From Opacimonas immobilis (lineage in GTDB: Bacteria; Pseudomonadota; Gammaproteobacteria; Enterobacterales; Alteromonadaceae): a DNA stretch of 64,000 nt. The stretch's first letter is position 1. Every line of letters starts with the position of its first letter. Location: NCBI RefSeq assembly GCF_048282545.1, contig NZ_CP182485.1:372001-436000 (forward strand), given 5' to 3'. Of the stretch, positions 17,089 to 25,067 are shown one piece after another. Made by a program: the position numbers and the translations under genes. The notes under the pieces are model-generated. The model was not told the DNA's origin, made no database searches, and worked only from the letters and a program-made list of their open reading frames with translations.

Positions 17089-17717
17089 GTCCGACGATAA
17101 AAGTGTTATTAGTGGATGACCATCCAATGGTTCGCGACGGTATTATGAGCTGTTTGGCGTTTTATGATGATGTGGAGGTCATTGGCACAGCGAATAACGG
17201 TAGCGAGGCGATTACCCAGCTGAGAACATTGACACCGGATGTCATTATGATGGACATTTCGATGCCAGACCTAAATGGCATCGATGCTACAGAACAAATC
17301 CTAGAAATATCGCCACACTCCAAAATTCTGATTTTCAGTATGCACGATAATGCAGAGTACATTACCAACGCGGTTCAAGCAGGAGCCTCTGGATACATCC
17401 TCAAAAATACAGATGCTGACGAAGTGTATCTGGCCATCACTCAGGTGGCTCAAGGACGACGTTATTTTGGTGAAAACATCGCGCAAATTTTGTTGAGCAA
17501 ACCCACCCACCCTGAGGCTGCTCGATTAACAACTCGCGAACAAACTGTGTTGTCTTATCTCGCCCAGGGATTGTCCAGTAAACAAATTGCCGAGCAAACC
17601 CATATCAGTGTTCGTACCGTAGATGCTCATCGCCGTAACATCAAGGCTAAACTGCAATTAGATACCGTCGCAGAGATGATTCGCTATGCAGTTGAGCATG
17701 GCCTTGTCAGACGCTAA
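17085..17717 (+). CDS. LuxR/NarL-family response regulator
   Basis: 210 residues. The receiver domain has DDHP at 11-14, phospho-acceptor Asp57 in VIMMDISMP and Lys in GYILKN. The LuxR helix-turn-helix occupies about 145-205 (LTTREQTVLSYLAQGLSSKQIAEQ). Partner of the overlapping kinase gene. Likely regulates dctPQM through the repeat at 15515-15547. Confidence 0.93.
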   Translation: MSPTIKVLLVDDHPMVRDGIMSCLAFYDDVEVIGTANNGSEAITQLRTLTPDVIMMDISMPDLNGIDATEQILEISPHSKILIFSMHDNAEYITNAVQAGASGYILKNTDADEVYLAITQVAQGRRYFGENIAQILLSKPTHPEAARLTTREQTVLSYLAQGLSSKQIAEQTHISVRTVDAHRRNIKAKLQLDTVAEMIRYAVEHGLVRR

Positions 17718-17827
17718 TACCGTTTTTTATACTAAATTATAGTTTTTGATATGAGTCTTGGTTCGCCCCCCTGATTTTCGACTAGGACAAGACTTTATTC
17801 AAAGACAAGTTAGCGAAACCGGTCACC

Positions 17828-17858
17828 CCTTATGTATTAGTTGAAACCATACATAAGG
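17828..17858. repeat. 10-bp perfect inverted repeat
   Basis: CCTTATGTAT and ATACATAAGG are separated by 11 bp in the gap between the regulator and fadD 3' ends. It lacks a T-run and high G+C, so it is not a standard terminator. It could be an RNA hairpin or a protein-binding site. Confidence 0.5.
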
Positions 17859-17902
17859 CGTTCACGATACAAGAGCGTTGACAAGCAGGTCGAAAAAAAA
17901 AG

Positions 17903-19477
17903 TTACTCTCTCAACTCACGACGTAGAATTTTGCCCACGGTCGATTTTGGTAACTCATCAATAATATTCACTTCTTTGGGCACCTTGTATCCGGTCAATG
18001 ATTCCCGACAATGTGCAACAACCTCTTCTGGGGTAACCTCGCCATTGACACTGATATACGCGACAACCCTTTCTTGAGTTTGGTCATCGGGTTTGCCAAC
18101 GACAGCGGCTTCCACGACAGCCGGATGCTTCACCAGTACATCTTCAATTTCATTAGGATACACATTAAAACCTGAGACAATGATCATGTCCTTGATGCGA
18201 TCGACAATTTTGATGGCACCGTCTGGTAGCTTTACACCGACATCGCCAGTTTTAAAATACCCATTAGTCGTCATCACTTTGGCTGTTTCCTCAGGGCGGT
18301 TCCAATAGCCTTGCATAACTTGAGGACCTTTCACGGCTATTTCACCTGATTCACCATCGGCTACTGGTTGGTCTTGATCGTCGAGCATTTGCACATCAGT
18401 GTCGATCATTGGGAAACCAACCGTGCCGATTTGTTCTTGCCCAGGGATGTTAAGTGAAACCACAGGAGAAGTTTCAGACAGTCCATATCCTTCCGCAATC
18501 GTACAACCGGTTGTTTTTAACCAAAGTTCTGCAGCAGCGCCAGTCAGAGCAGTTCCACCAGAAGTCGTCACTTTTAAAGCGCTGGTATCAAGCGCTTTGA
18601 ACTTGTCATGCATACACAAACCCACAAACAAGGTATTGATGCCAGCGAAGGCTGTAAACTTGAACGGGGCGATTTGGTCGATGAATGCATCCAAATCACG
18701 TGGATTTGGAATCAGTATCGAGTGACCACCGTTGCCAAAATAACTAACCATTGACACCATTAAGGCGTAAATATGATATAGCGGTAATGGACACACAATC
18801 GTTTCCTCACCCGGCACGAAGGCATCGCCCATACGCTCTGCGAACTGATAATTATTACTCAATAAATTGCCATGGGACAGCACAGCCCCTTTTGATACAC
18901 CAGTTGTGCCACCGGTATATTGCAACGCTGCCGTATCATCTAGTCTGGTATTAGGACGTGGTCTCAATTTGTGCTGAGCGCCCTTCACAAATACGTCCAC
19001 ATAACAAGGATAGTCAACATCACTGACTGCTTGTCCCGTTAATAGTTGTGGAGCGGACGTCACAATCACATGCTCAATACCAACATCTGCTTTGATGGCT
19101 TCATATTTTGGTAGTAAATCAGAGAGTATAACGAGTGCCTTTGCACCTGAGTCATTGAACTGATGCTGCATTTCAGGTGGTGTATAAAGTGGATTAGTAC
19201 TTACCACGACAAGCCCTGCGCGCATAGCGCCAAAAAATGCAACTGGGCTTTGAATTAGGTTTGGTAGTTGAATCGCGATTCGGTCGCCTGCTTGCAACCC
19301 AAGTTCATGTTGCAAGTAACAGGCAAATTTGTATGACATCTCGTCCATTTCAGCAAACGTCTTGGTTTGACCTATTGCGGTAAAAGCTTGCTTAGCTGAA
19401 TACTTTGTCAGGGTTCGCTCGATGAAGTCACCCAAATTATGGATGCCGTCAGGAATAAGTGTGTGGCTCATAGACAT
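17903..19477 (-). CDS. fadD: long-chain fatty acid-CoA ligase
   Basis: 524 residues of the ANL adenylation superfamily. It activates fatty acids with ATP and CoA for beta-oxidation. Visible are the P-loop YTGGTTGVSKGA, the GYGLSET motif, the DRIKDMIIVSGFNVYPNEIED signature and the C-terminal catalytic lysine in PKSTVGKILRREL. Slightly shorter than E. coli FadD. Monocistronic, with a FadR-like site just upstream of its start. Confidence 0.9.
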   Translation of the reverse strand: MSMSHTLIPDGIHNLGDFIERTLTKYSAKQAFTAIGQTKTFAEMDEMSYKFACYLQHELGLQAGDRIAIQLPNLIQSPVAFFGAMRAGLVVVSTNPLYTPPEMQHQFNDSGAKALVILSDLLPKYEAIKADVGIEHVIVTSAPQLLTGQAVSDVDYPCYVDVFVKGAQHKLRPRPNTRLDDTAALQYTGGTTGVSKGAVLSHGNLLSNNYQFAERMGDAFVPGEETIVCPLPLYHIYALMVSMVSYFGNGGHSILIPNPRDLDAFIDQIAPFKFTAFAGINTLFVGLCMHDKFKALDTSALKVTTSGGTALTGAAAELWLKTTGCTIAEGYGLSETSPVVSLNIPGQEQIGTVGFPMIDTDVQMLDDQDQPVADGESGEIAVKGPQVMQGYWNRPEETAKVMTTNGYFKTGDVGVKLPDGAIKIVDRIKDMIIVSGFNVYPNEIEDVLVKHPAVVEAAVVGKPDDQTQERVVAYISVNGEVTPEEVVAHCRESLTGYKVPKEVNIIDELPKSTVGKILRRELRE

Positions 19478-19505
19478 GACCTTAATGTTATTATTTTGTA
19501 AACAC

Positions 19506-19522
19506 TACTAGTCTGACCTGTA
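19506..19522 (-). promoter_or_regulatory. candidate FadR operator of fadD
   Basis: The minus strand reads TACAGGTCAGACTAGTA. The GGTCAGAC core is intact, and 13 of 17 positions fit an AACTGGTCAGACCAGTT-like FadR site. It ends about 29 bp before the fadD start, fitting repression in the absence of acyl-CoA. Confidence 0.5.
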
Positions 19523-19729
19523 ACTGTGATGATTTCAACCCTTTCCAATGAAGAAGAAATGAATGATTTTTTAAATCTGTTGCGCTGTGTTCACAAAGCG
19601 AATGCTTAATGAACACTTGTTTGACCATGCACATATTAGATAATACTCGAGGCTCTAGAACGCTTTATATTGAATTTAGCGATCTTGACACGCCAACCAA
19701 TAAACTAGCCAATATTTATTACGCACAAT

Positions 19730-19755
19730 AAAAAAGCACCCGTAGGTGCTTTTTT
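19730..19755. terminator. bidirectional terminator after rpsQ
   Basis: Perfect 11-bp arms AAAAAAGCACC/GGTGCTTTTTT with a 4-base loop lie 22 bp after the rpsQ stop. It closes the S10 operon, where a spc operon would normally continue. Confidence 0.9.
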
Positions 19756-19776
19756 ACGTTTTTTCATTGATGAAAA

Positions 19777-20031
19777 TTAGTTAGCTTTAGTCACTACGTC
19801 CACTAACGTCCAGTTCTTAGATTTAGAAATAGGCGCTACCTCACGGATAGTGACTACATCACCTTCATTACACTGGTTGGTTTCATCATGAGCGTGTAAC
19901 TTAGTAGTACGCTTAATAAACTTCCCATAGATAGGGTGCTTAACTTTGCGCTCTACTGCAACAGTGATAGTTTTATCACCTTTGTTGCTGACAACACGGC
20001 CTTGTACTGTACGGATTTTCTGTTCAGTCAT
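19777..20031 (-). CDS. rpsQ: 30S ribosomal protein S17
   Basis: 84 residues, starting MTEQKIRTVQGRVVSNKGDK, with the KTITVAVERKVKHP segment typical of S17, a primary 16S rRNA binder. Its start overlaps the rpmC stop by one base. It is the last gene of the operon here. Confidence 0.98.
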   Translation of the reverse strand: MTEQKIRTVQGRVVSNKGDKTITVAVERKVKHPIYGKFIKRTTKLHAHDETNQCNEGDVVTIREVAPISKSKNWTLVDVVTKAN

Positions 20032-20225
20032 TACTTACCAGCCTTCTTTTGAGTCAAAATAGTTTTAACACGCGCGATGTTACGACGCACTTTCTTCAAT
20101 TGGTCAGTTTTTTCAAGCTGGCCAGTTGAATATTGCATACGTAAGTTGAACTGTTCACGCAATAAGTTTAATAACTCTGCATTTAGTTCTTCAACGCTTT
20201 TCTCTTTTAGTTCAGCTGCATTCAT
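20031..20225 (-). CDS. rpmC: 50S ribosomal protein L29
   Basis: 64 residues. The helical pair ELKEKSVEELNAELLNLLRE and the VRRNIARVKTIL segment identify L29, which lies at the peptide tunnel exit. It overlaps rplP by one base (TAATG) and rpsQ by one base. Confidence 0.98.
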   Translation of the reverse strand: MNAAELKEKSVEELNAELLNLLREQFNLRMQYSTGQLEKTDQLKKVRRNIARVKTILTQKKAGK

Positions 20226-20638
20226 TACATCACCGTCCGAGTTACAAAGGTTGTCTTGAACGGAAGTTTCGCAGCAGCAAGGGCAAACGCTTCACGCGCC
20301 AATGCTTCTGGAACACCTTCCATTTCGTATAACACACGACCTGGCTGAATTTGGCAAACCCAGTATTCAACGTTACCTTTACCTTTACCTTGACGCACTT
20401 CTAGAGGCTTCTCAGTAATTGGCTTGTCCGGGAATACGCGGATCCAAATTTTGCCTTGACGCTTGACGTGACGTGTCATAGCACGACGCGCTGCTTCAAT
20501 CTGACGCGCAGTCATACGACCTCGACCAACAGATTTAAGACCATAAGTACCGAAGCTGACTTTGCTTCCCGCGATCGCTAAACCACGGTTACGGCCCTTA
20601 TGCATCTTACGGAATTTCATACGTTTAGGTTGTAACAT
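20225..20638 (-). CDS. rplP: 50S ribosomal protein L16
   Basis: 137 residues, starting MLQPKRMKFRKMHKGRNRG, with the GKGNVEYWVCQIQPGRVLYE segment. It binds 23S rRNA near the A site. It sits three bases from rpsC and is coupled to rpmC. Confidence 0.98.
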   Translation of the reverse strand: MLQPKRMKFRKMHKGRNRGLAIAGSKVSFGTYGLKSVGRGRMTARQIEAARRAMTRHVKRQGKIWIRVFPDKPITEKPLEVRQGKGKGNVEYWVCQIQPGRVLYEMEGVPEALAREAFALAAAKLPFKTTFVTRTVM

Positions 20639-20641
20639 ATC

Positions 20642-21349
20642 TTAACCCTCTCGCTTCGCGTTGCGGCCTTTCTTCTTAGGCGCTGCAGCTGGCTTAGCCG
20701 CTTCTGTTTCAAGTGGTAAACCACCTAATACTTCACCTTTGAAGATCCAAACTTTAACACCGATGATACCGTAAGTTGTCAATGCTTCAGATGTTGCGTA
20801 GTCGATGTCTGCACGGAAAGTGTGTAGTGGTACACGACCTTCACGGTACCATTCAGAACGCGCAATCTCAGCACCACCTAAACGACCAGATACTTCTACC
20901 TTGATACCTAGGGCACCAAGACGCATGGCGTTTTGTACTGCGCGCTTCATCGCACGACGGAACATAACACGACGCTCAAGCTGGCTTGAGATGCTATCGC
21001 CTACTAGCTGTGCATCTAATTCAGGCTTACGAACTTCTGCGATGTTGATTTGTGCTGGTACACCAGCAAGCTTAGCAACATGGTTACGAAGTTTTTCAAC
21101 GTCTTCACCTTTTTTACCAATCACAACACCTGGACGGGCTGTGTGGATTGTCACTTTGATGCTCTTTGCAGGGCGCTCGATGACAATTTTAGATAATGAC
21201 GCGTTTTTCAATTCTTTCGTCAAGTACTGACGCACTTGATGATCATTGTACAAGTTGTCAGCATATTCCGCAGTATTAGCGTACCAAGTTGAAGTCCATG
21301 GTTTGCTGATACCTAAGCGTATGCCGGTAGGATGAACTTTCTGTCCCAT
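20642..21349 (-). CDS. rpsC: 30S ribosomal protein S3
   Basis: 235 residues, starting MGQKVHPTGIRLGI, with the KH motif VVIGKKGEDVEKLR and the Lys/Ala-rich tail AAPKKKGRNAKREG. It is part of the mRNA entry channel. The gene follows rplV by nine bases. Confidence 0.98.
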   Translation of the reverse strand: MGQKVHPTGIRLGISKPWTSTWYANTAEYADNLYNDHQVRQYLTKELKNASLSKIVIERPAKSIKVTIHTARPGVVIGKKGEDVEKLRNHVAKLAGVPAQINIAEVRKPELDAQLVGDSISSQLERRVMFRRAMKRAVQNAMRLGALGIKVEVSGRLGGAEIARSEWYREGRVPLHTFRADIDYATSEALTTYGIIGVKVWIFKGEVLGGLPLETEAAKPAAAPKKKGRNAKREG

Positions 21350-21358
21350 AATCTACTC

Positions 21359-21691
21359 CTAGTTATCCGCTACAACCACAGTGATGTGACTGCTACGCTT
21401 AAAGATACGATCAGCACGACCTTTGGCACGTGGCTTGATGCGTTTCATCGTTGGACCTTCGTCGACAAATACTTTTGCGACAGTTAACTCGTCGATGTCA
21501 GCACCTTCGTTGTGCTCGGCGTTTGCAATCGCAGACTCGAGTACTTTCTTAACTAATACAGCTGCTTTTTTGTTGCTGTAAGTTAATACTTCTAGTGCTT
21601 TTTCAACGTGTAGACCGCGAATTTGATCTGCTACCAAACGTGCTTTCTGAGCCGAGGTACGAGCAAAACGGTGTTTAGCTAAAGCTTCCAT
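21359..21691 (-). CDS. rplV: 50S ribosomal protein L22
   Basis: 110 residues with the LVADQIRGLHVEKAL segment and the tunnel-lining hairpin MKRIKPRAKGRADRI. In the hairpin loop, substitutions commonly give macrolide resistance; nothing odd is visible here. Confidence 0.98.
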   Translation of the reverse strand: MEALAKHRFARTSAQKARLVADQIRGLHVEKALEVLTYSNKKAAVLVKKVLESAIANAEHNEGADIDELTVAKVFVDEGPTMKRIKPRAKGRADRIFKRSSHITVVVADN

Positions 21692-21703
21692 TTATTTCTC
21701 CTC

Positions 21704-21979
21704 TTAACGCTTAGATTTCTTATCAGCGACATGGCCGCGATAAGTACGCGTTGGCGCAAATTCGCCCAACTTATGGCCGACCATTTCGTCAGTGACGAAC
21801 ACAGGTACATGCTGGCGACCGTTATGGACCGCAATGGTCAACCCAATCATATCTGGGATGATCATAGAACGACGTGACCAAGTTTTAATTGGCTTCTTGT
21901 CGCCTTTTTCCACTGCAGCTTCTACCTTCTTCAGCAAGTGTAGGTCAATAAAAGGACCCTTCTTGAGAGAACGTGGCAT
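21704..21979 (-). CDS. rpsS: 30S ribosomal protein S19
   Basis: 91 residues, starting MPRSLKKGPFIDLHLLKKVE, with the signature TWSRRSMIIPDMIGLTIAVH. It contacts the A-site finger region with S13. Confidence 0.98.
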   Translation of the reverse strand: MPRSLKKGPFIDLHLLKKVEAAVEKGDKKPIKTWSRRSMIIPDMIGLTIAVHNGRQHVPVFVTDEMVGHKLGEFAPTRTYRGHVADKKSKR

Positions 21980-21994
21980 GGTGAATCCTCGCTA

Positions 21995-22819
21995 TTATTT
22001 ATTGCGACGACGAACGATAAGTTTGTCGGTACGCTTATTACTACGGGTTTTCTTACCTTTGGTAGGAATACCCCATGGAGTGACTGGATGACGACCGCCC
22101 GAAGTACGACCTTCACCACCACCGTGTGGGTGATCAACTGGGTTCATGGCAACACCACGAACAGTTGGGCGCACACCGCGCCAGCGAGATGCACCCGCTT
22201 TACCCAATGAACGAAGCATGTGCTCTGCGTTGCCAACTTCACCAATAGTAGCGCGGCAATCGGCTAATACTTTGCGCACTTCGCCAGAACGAAGACGTAA
22301 AGTCACATAAGCTCCATCACGCGCCAAGATTTGCGCGTACTGACCTGCTGAACGTGCAATTTGTGCACCTTTACCAGGCTTCATTTCGATGGCGTGTACT
22401 GTTGAACCAACCGGCACGTTACGCATTGGTAATGCATTACCTGCTTTGATTGGTGCATCAGAACCAGATTGAATTGCATCGCCAGCTTGAACACCTTTAG
22501 GTGCAAGAATGTAACGACGCTCACCATCTGCATACAATACTAGTGCGATGTTTGCAGAACGGTTTGGATCATATTCTAAACGCTCGACTTTCGCAGGGAT
22601 ACCGTCTTTATTACGTTTAAAGTCGATAACACGATAGTGATGCTTGTGACCACCACCAATGTGACGAACTGTAATACGACCGTTGTTATTACGACCACCA
22701 GACTTACTTTTCTTCTCTAAAAGAGGAGCATAAGGTGCGCCTTTGTGTAGATCGGGATTAACGACCTGAACAACGTGACGACGACCGGCAGAAGTTGGCT
22801 TAGCTTTTAATAATGGCAT
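21995..22819 (-). CDS. rplB: 50S ribosomal protein L2
   Basis: 274 residues, full length. It includes RITVRHIGGGHKHHYRVIDF and the peptidyl-transferase signature MNPVDHPHGGGEGRTSGG. It is required for subunit joining. Confidence 0.98.
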   Translation of the reverse strand: MPLLKAKPTSAGRRHVVQVVNPDLHKGAPYAPLLEKKSKSGGRNNNGRITVRHIGGGHKHHYRVIDFKRNKDGIPAKVERLEYDPNRSANIALVLYADGERRYILAPKGVQAGDAIQSGSDAPIKAGNALPMRNVPVGSTVHAIEMKPGKGAQIARSAGQYAQILARDGAYVTLRLRSGEVRKVLADCRATIGEVGNAEHMLRSLGKAGASRWRGVRPTVRGVAMNPVDHPHGGGEGRTSGGRHPVTPWGIPTKGKKTRSNKRTDKLIVRRRNK

Positions 22820-22830
22820 TTCCTAACTCC

Positions 22831-23130
22831 TTACTCACCCGCACCGACGAAGTCGATGTCTTGACCTTCTTTAAGCACTACGTAGGCTTTCTTAAAGTCA
22901 TTGCGTTTGCCGAAACGCATGCCAGTCCGCTTGGTTTTACCCTTTTGGTTGACAGTACGTACCGAGTTAACTTCTACTTCGAAAAGCTTCTCAACCGCAG
23001 CTTTGATTTCCGCTTTGTTCGCGTCTGTCGCAACTTTGAAAACAACTGTGTTGTTGCCTTCTGCAGCCATAGTTGACTTTTCAGAAATATGAGGTGCTAA
23101 AAGCACTTTTAATAAACGTTCTTCGTTCAT
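22831..23130 (-). CDS. rplW: 50S ribosomal protein L23
   Basis: 99 residues, starting MNEERLLKVLLAPHISEKS. It docks trigger factor and SRP at the tunnel exit. It overlaps rplD by four bases (ATGA). Confidence 0.98.
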   Translation of the reverse strand: MNEERLLKVLLAPHISEKSTMAAEGNNTVVFKVATDANKAEIKAAVEKLFEVEVNSVRTVNQKGKTKRTGMRFGKRNDFKKAYVVLKEGQDIDFVGAGE

Positions 23131-23732
23131 GCTAATGACTCCTCTAGTTGCTTAATCGCATCCGCAGTGATTAACACGTTTTCAAAAGCGATTAGGCTTA
23201 CAGGATCAATACCTTGTACATCACGAACGTCAACTTTGTATAAGTTGCGAGAAGCCAAGAACAAGTTCTCATCGACTTCGCTAGTCACGATTAACACATC
23301 GTTAAGGTTCAAGCCGTTTAATTTGTTTAAAAGCTCTTTGGTTTTTGGTGCTTCTACACCAAAGCTTTCAACTACGATCAAACGCTCTTGACGTACTAAT
23401 TCAGATAAGATGCTCTTGATCGCGCCACGATACATCTTTTTGTTAACTTTTTGCTCAAAGTTACGAGGCTTAGCAGCGAATGCGCGGCCACCGCCAACCC
23501 AGATTGGGCTACGGATAGTACCAGCACGTGCACGACCTGTACCTTTTTGACGCCATGGCTTCTTACCACCACCGCGTACTTCAGAGCGAGTCTTTTGAGC
23601 TTTAGAGCCCTGACGCGCACCAGCACTGTATGCTACGACTACTTGATGTACTAACGCTTCGTTGAACTCACGTCCAAAGGTAGCTTCTGATACTTCAAGA
23701 GCGCCGTTAGCGTCTTTTAATGTTAATTCCAT
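23127..23732 (-). CDS. rplD: 50S ribosomal protein L4 (operon autoregulator)
   Basis: 201 residues with ARQGSKAQKTRSEVRGGGKK and the tunnel loop PWRQKGTGRARAGTIRSP. In enterobacteria free L4 binds the S10 leader to stop transcription and translation. The leader here has comparable hairpins. Confidence 0.98.
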   Translation of the reverse strand: MELTLKDANGALEVSEATFGREFNEALVHQVVVAYSAGARQGSKAQKTRSEVRGGGKKPWRQKGTGRARAGTIRSPIWVGGGRAFAAKPRNFEQKVNKKMYRGAIKSILSELVRQERLIVVESFGVEAPKTKELLNKLNGLNLNDVLIVTSEVDENLFLASRNLYKVDVRDVQGIDPVSLIAFENVLITADAIKQLEESLA

Positions 23733-23749
23733 CAGTATACTCCTCGACG

Positions 23750-24388
23750 TTACGCTTTAACTGCTGGACGCACGATAACATCGCCGCCAGTCGCGCCAGG
23801 AACGGCACCTTTAACTAATAAAAGGTTGTTCTCAACATCCACTTTCACCAATTCTAAAGACATGGTAGTCACGCGCTTGTTGCCCATTTGACCAGCCATT
23901 TTTTTGCCTTTAAATACTTTACCTGGTGATTGGTTTTGACCAATTGAACCAGGCGCACGGTGAGAGAGTGAGTTACCGTGAGTCATACGCTGAGAACTGA
24001 AGTTCCAACGTTTGATTGCACCGGCAAAACCTTTACCTTTAGAGGTACCCGCAATATCTACTTTGCTCGTCTCGTTAAATAGTTCAACAGTGATTTCACT
24101 GCCGACTTCAAGACCTTCGCCTTCACCTTCTGCAAGGCGGAATTCCCACAAGCCACGACCTGCTTCCACGCCAGCTTTAGCAAAGTGACCTGCTTCAGCT
24201 TTGTTGACGCGGTTGGCTTTCTTATCGCCAGCCGTTACTTGTAGTGCACGATAACCGTCAGTCTCATCAGTACGTAACTGAGTGATGCGGTTTGGGGTCG
24301 CTTCGATAACGGTCACCGGAATGGATACGCCATCTTCAGTAAAGATGCGTGTCATACCGACTTTACGACCGACTAGACCAATCGCCAT
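23750..24388 (-). CDS. rplC: 50S ribosomal protein L3
   Basis: 212 residues. It starts MAIGLVGRKVGMTRIFTEDG and has the tip MTHGNSLSHRAPGSIGQNQS, whose Gln is the PrmB methylation site in relatives. It is an early 50S assembly protein. Confidence 0.98.
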   Translation of the reverse strand: MAIGLVGRKVGMTRIFTEDGVSIPVTVIEATPNRITQLRTDETDGYRALQVTAGDKKANRVNKAEAGHFAKAGVEAGRGLWEFRLAEGEGEGLEVGSEITVELFNETSKVDIAGTSKGKGFAGAIKRWNFSSQRMTHGNSLSHRAPGSIGQNQSPGKVFKGKKMAGQMGNKRVTTMSLELVKVDVENNLLLVKGAVPGATGGDVIVRPAVKA

Positions 24389-24407
24389 TGTTATAACCCT
24401 CTTCTAT

Positions 24408-24719
24408 TTAGCCCAGGCTGATTTGAACATCAACACCGGCAGCCAAGTCCAATCTCATCAACGCATCAACTGTTTTGTCAGTTGGTTCGATGATGTCCAC
24501 TAAACGCTTGTGCGTACGGATTTCATATTGATCACGCGCGTCTTTGTTAACGTGCGGAGAGATAAGAACCGTATAACGCTCTTTGCGAGTTGGTAAAGGG
24601 ATAGGACCGCTTACCTGAGCACCTGTACGTTTCGCCGTTTCAACGATCTCTGAAGTTGATTGATCAATCAACTTGTGGTCGAACGCTTTTAAACGAATGC
24701 GAATTCTTTGATTTGGCAT
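24408..24719 (-). CDS. rpsJ: 30S ribosomal protein S10
   Basis: 103 residues from ATG 24719 (MPNQRIRIRLKAFDHK), the normal S10 length. The frame also opens 13 codons earlier, at 24758, but that lies in the regulatory leader and lacks homology. S10 also serves in NusB-dependent antitermination. It is the first gene of an 11-gene operon. Confidence 0.98.
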   Translation of the reverse strand: MPNQRIRIRLKAFDHKLIDQSTSEIVETAKRTGAQVSGPIPLPTRKERYTVLISPHVNKDARDQYEIRTHKRLVDIIEPTDKTVDALMRLDLAAGVDVQISLG

Positions 24720-24919
24720 CGATTTAGCTCCAATCGAAAGAACAAAAAAAATCACCATTTCGTCCCATTCTCTATTGGGAGAAACGATGTGCGAATAAAC
24801 TATGGGTTTCCAATTGAAACCTTTGTTTGTTGTTAATAGGGCTCTAGTGAACCGAGCAACTAACCAAATAATTAGACCTGTTTAGCTGCCTATTAACCTT
24901 ACAGTCAACTGACATGTGG
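24720..24919 (-). promoter_or_regulatory. S10 leader, probable L4-responsive attenuator
   Basis: About 200 nt lie between the promoter and rpsJ. The RNA can form a long-range GUUAAUAGG/CCUAUUAAC stem, a GGUUUC/GAAACC hairpin and a CCCA/UGGG hairpin, followed within about 12 bases by eight U residues, as in the E. coli L4-controlled leader. The fold is my reading, not a computed structure. The rest of the 24932-25067 gap holds only the divergent upstream region of the ATPase gene. Confidence 0.65.
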
Positions 24920-24925
24920 GCGCGA

Positions 24926-24953
24926 ATTATACTCGTGTTTATCATGAATGCAA
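24926..24953 (-). promoter_or_regulatory. S10 operon sigma-70 promoter
   Basis: The minus strand has TTGCAT (-35), 16 bp, and a consensus TATAAT (-10), followed by a GC-rich discriminator CGCGCC typical of stringently controlled ribosomal promoters. Confidence 0.85.
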
Positions 24954-25067
24954 GTCTTTGTGCAAAAAACTGACCATTCGGTCTGATTTATGGTGGTTTT
25001 TATGTGTTTTTGTCGTTATGCACTATGTTTAGACTACGTTTTACGTTATTTCTTACATTAGGTGTGC

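Noticed and set aside
24720..24758. A 13-residue N-terminal extension of S10 starting at 24758
   Set aside because: It lies inside the attenuator leader over the U-run, is hydrophobic and non-homologous; ATG 24719 gives the standard 103-residue S10.
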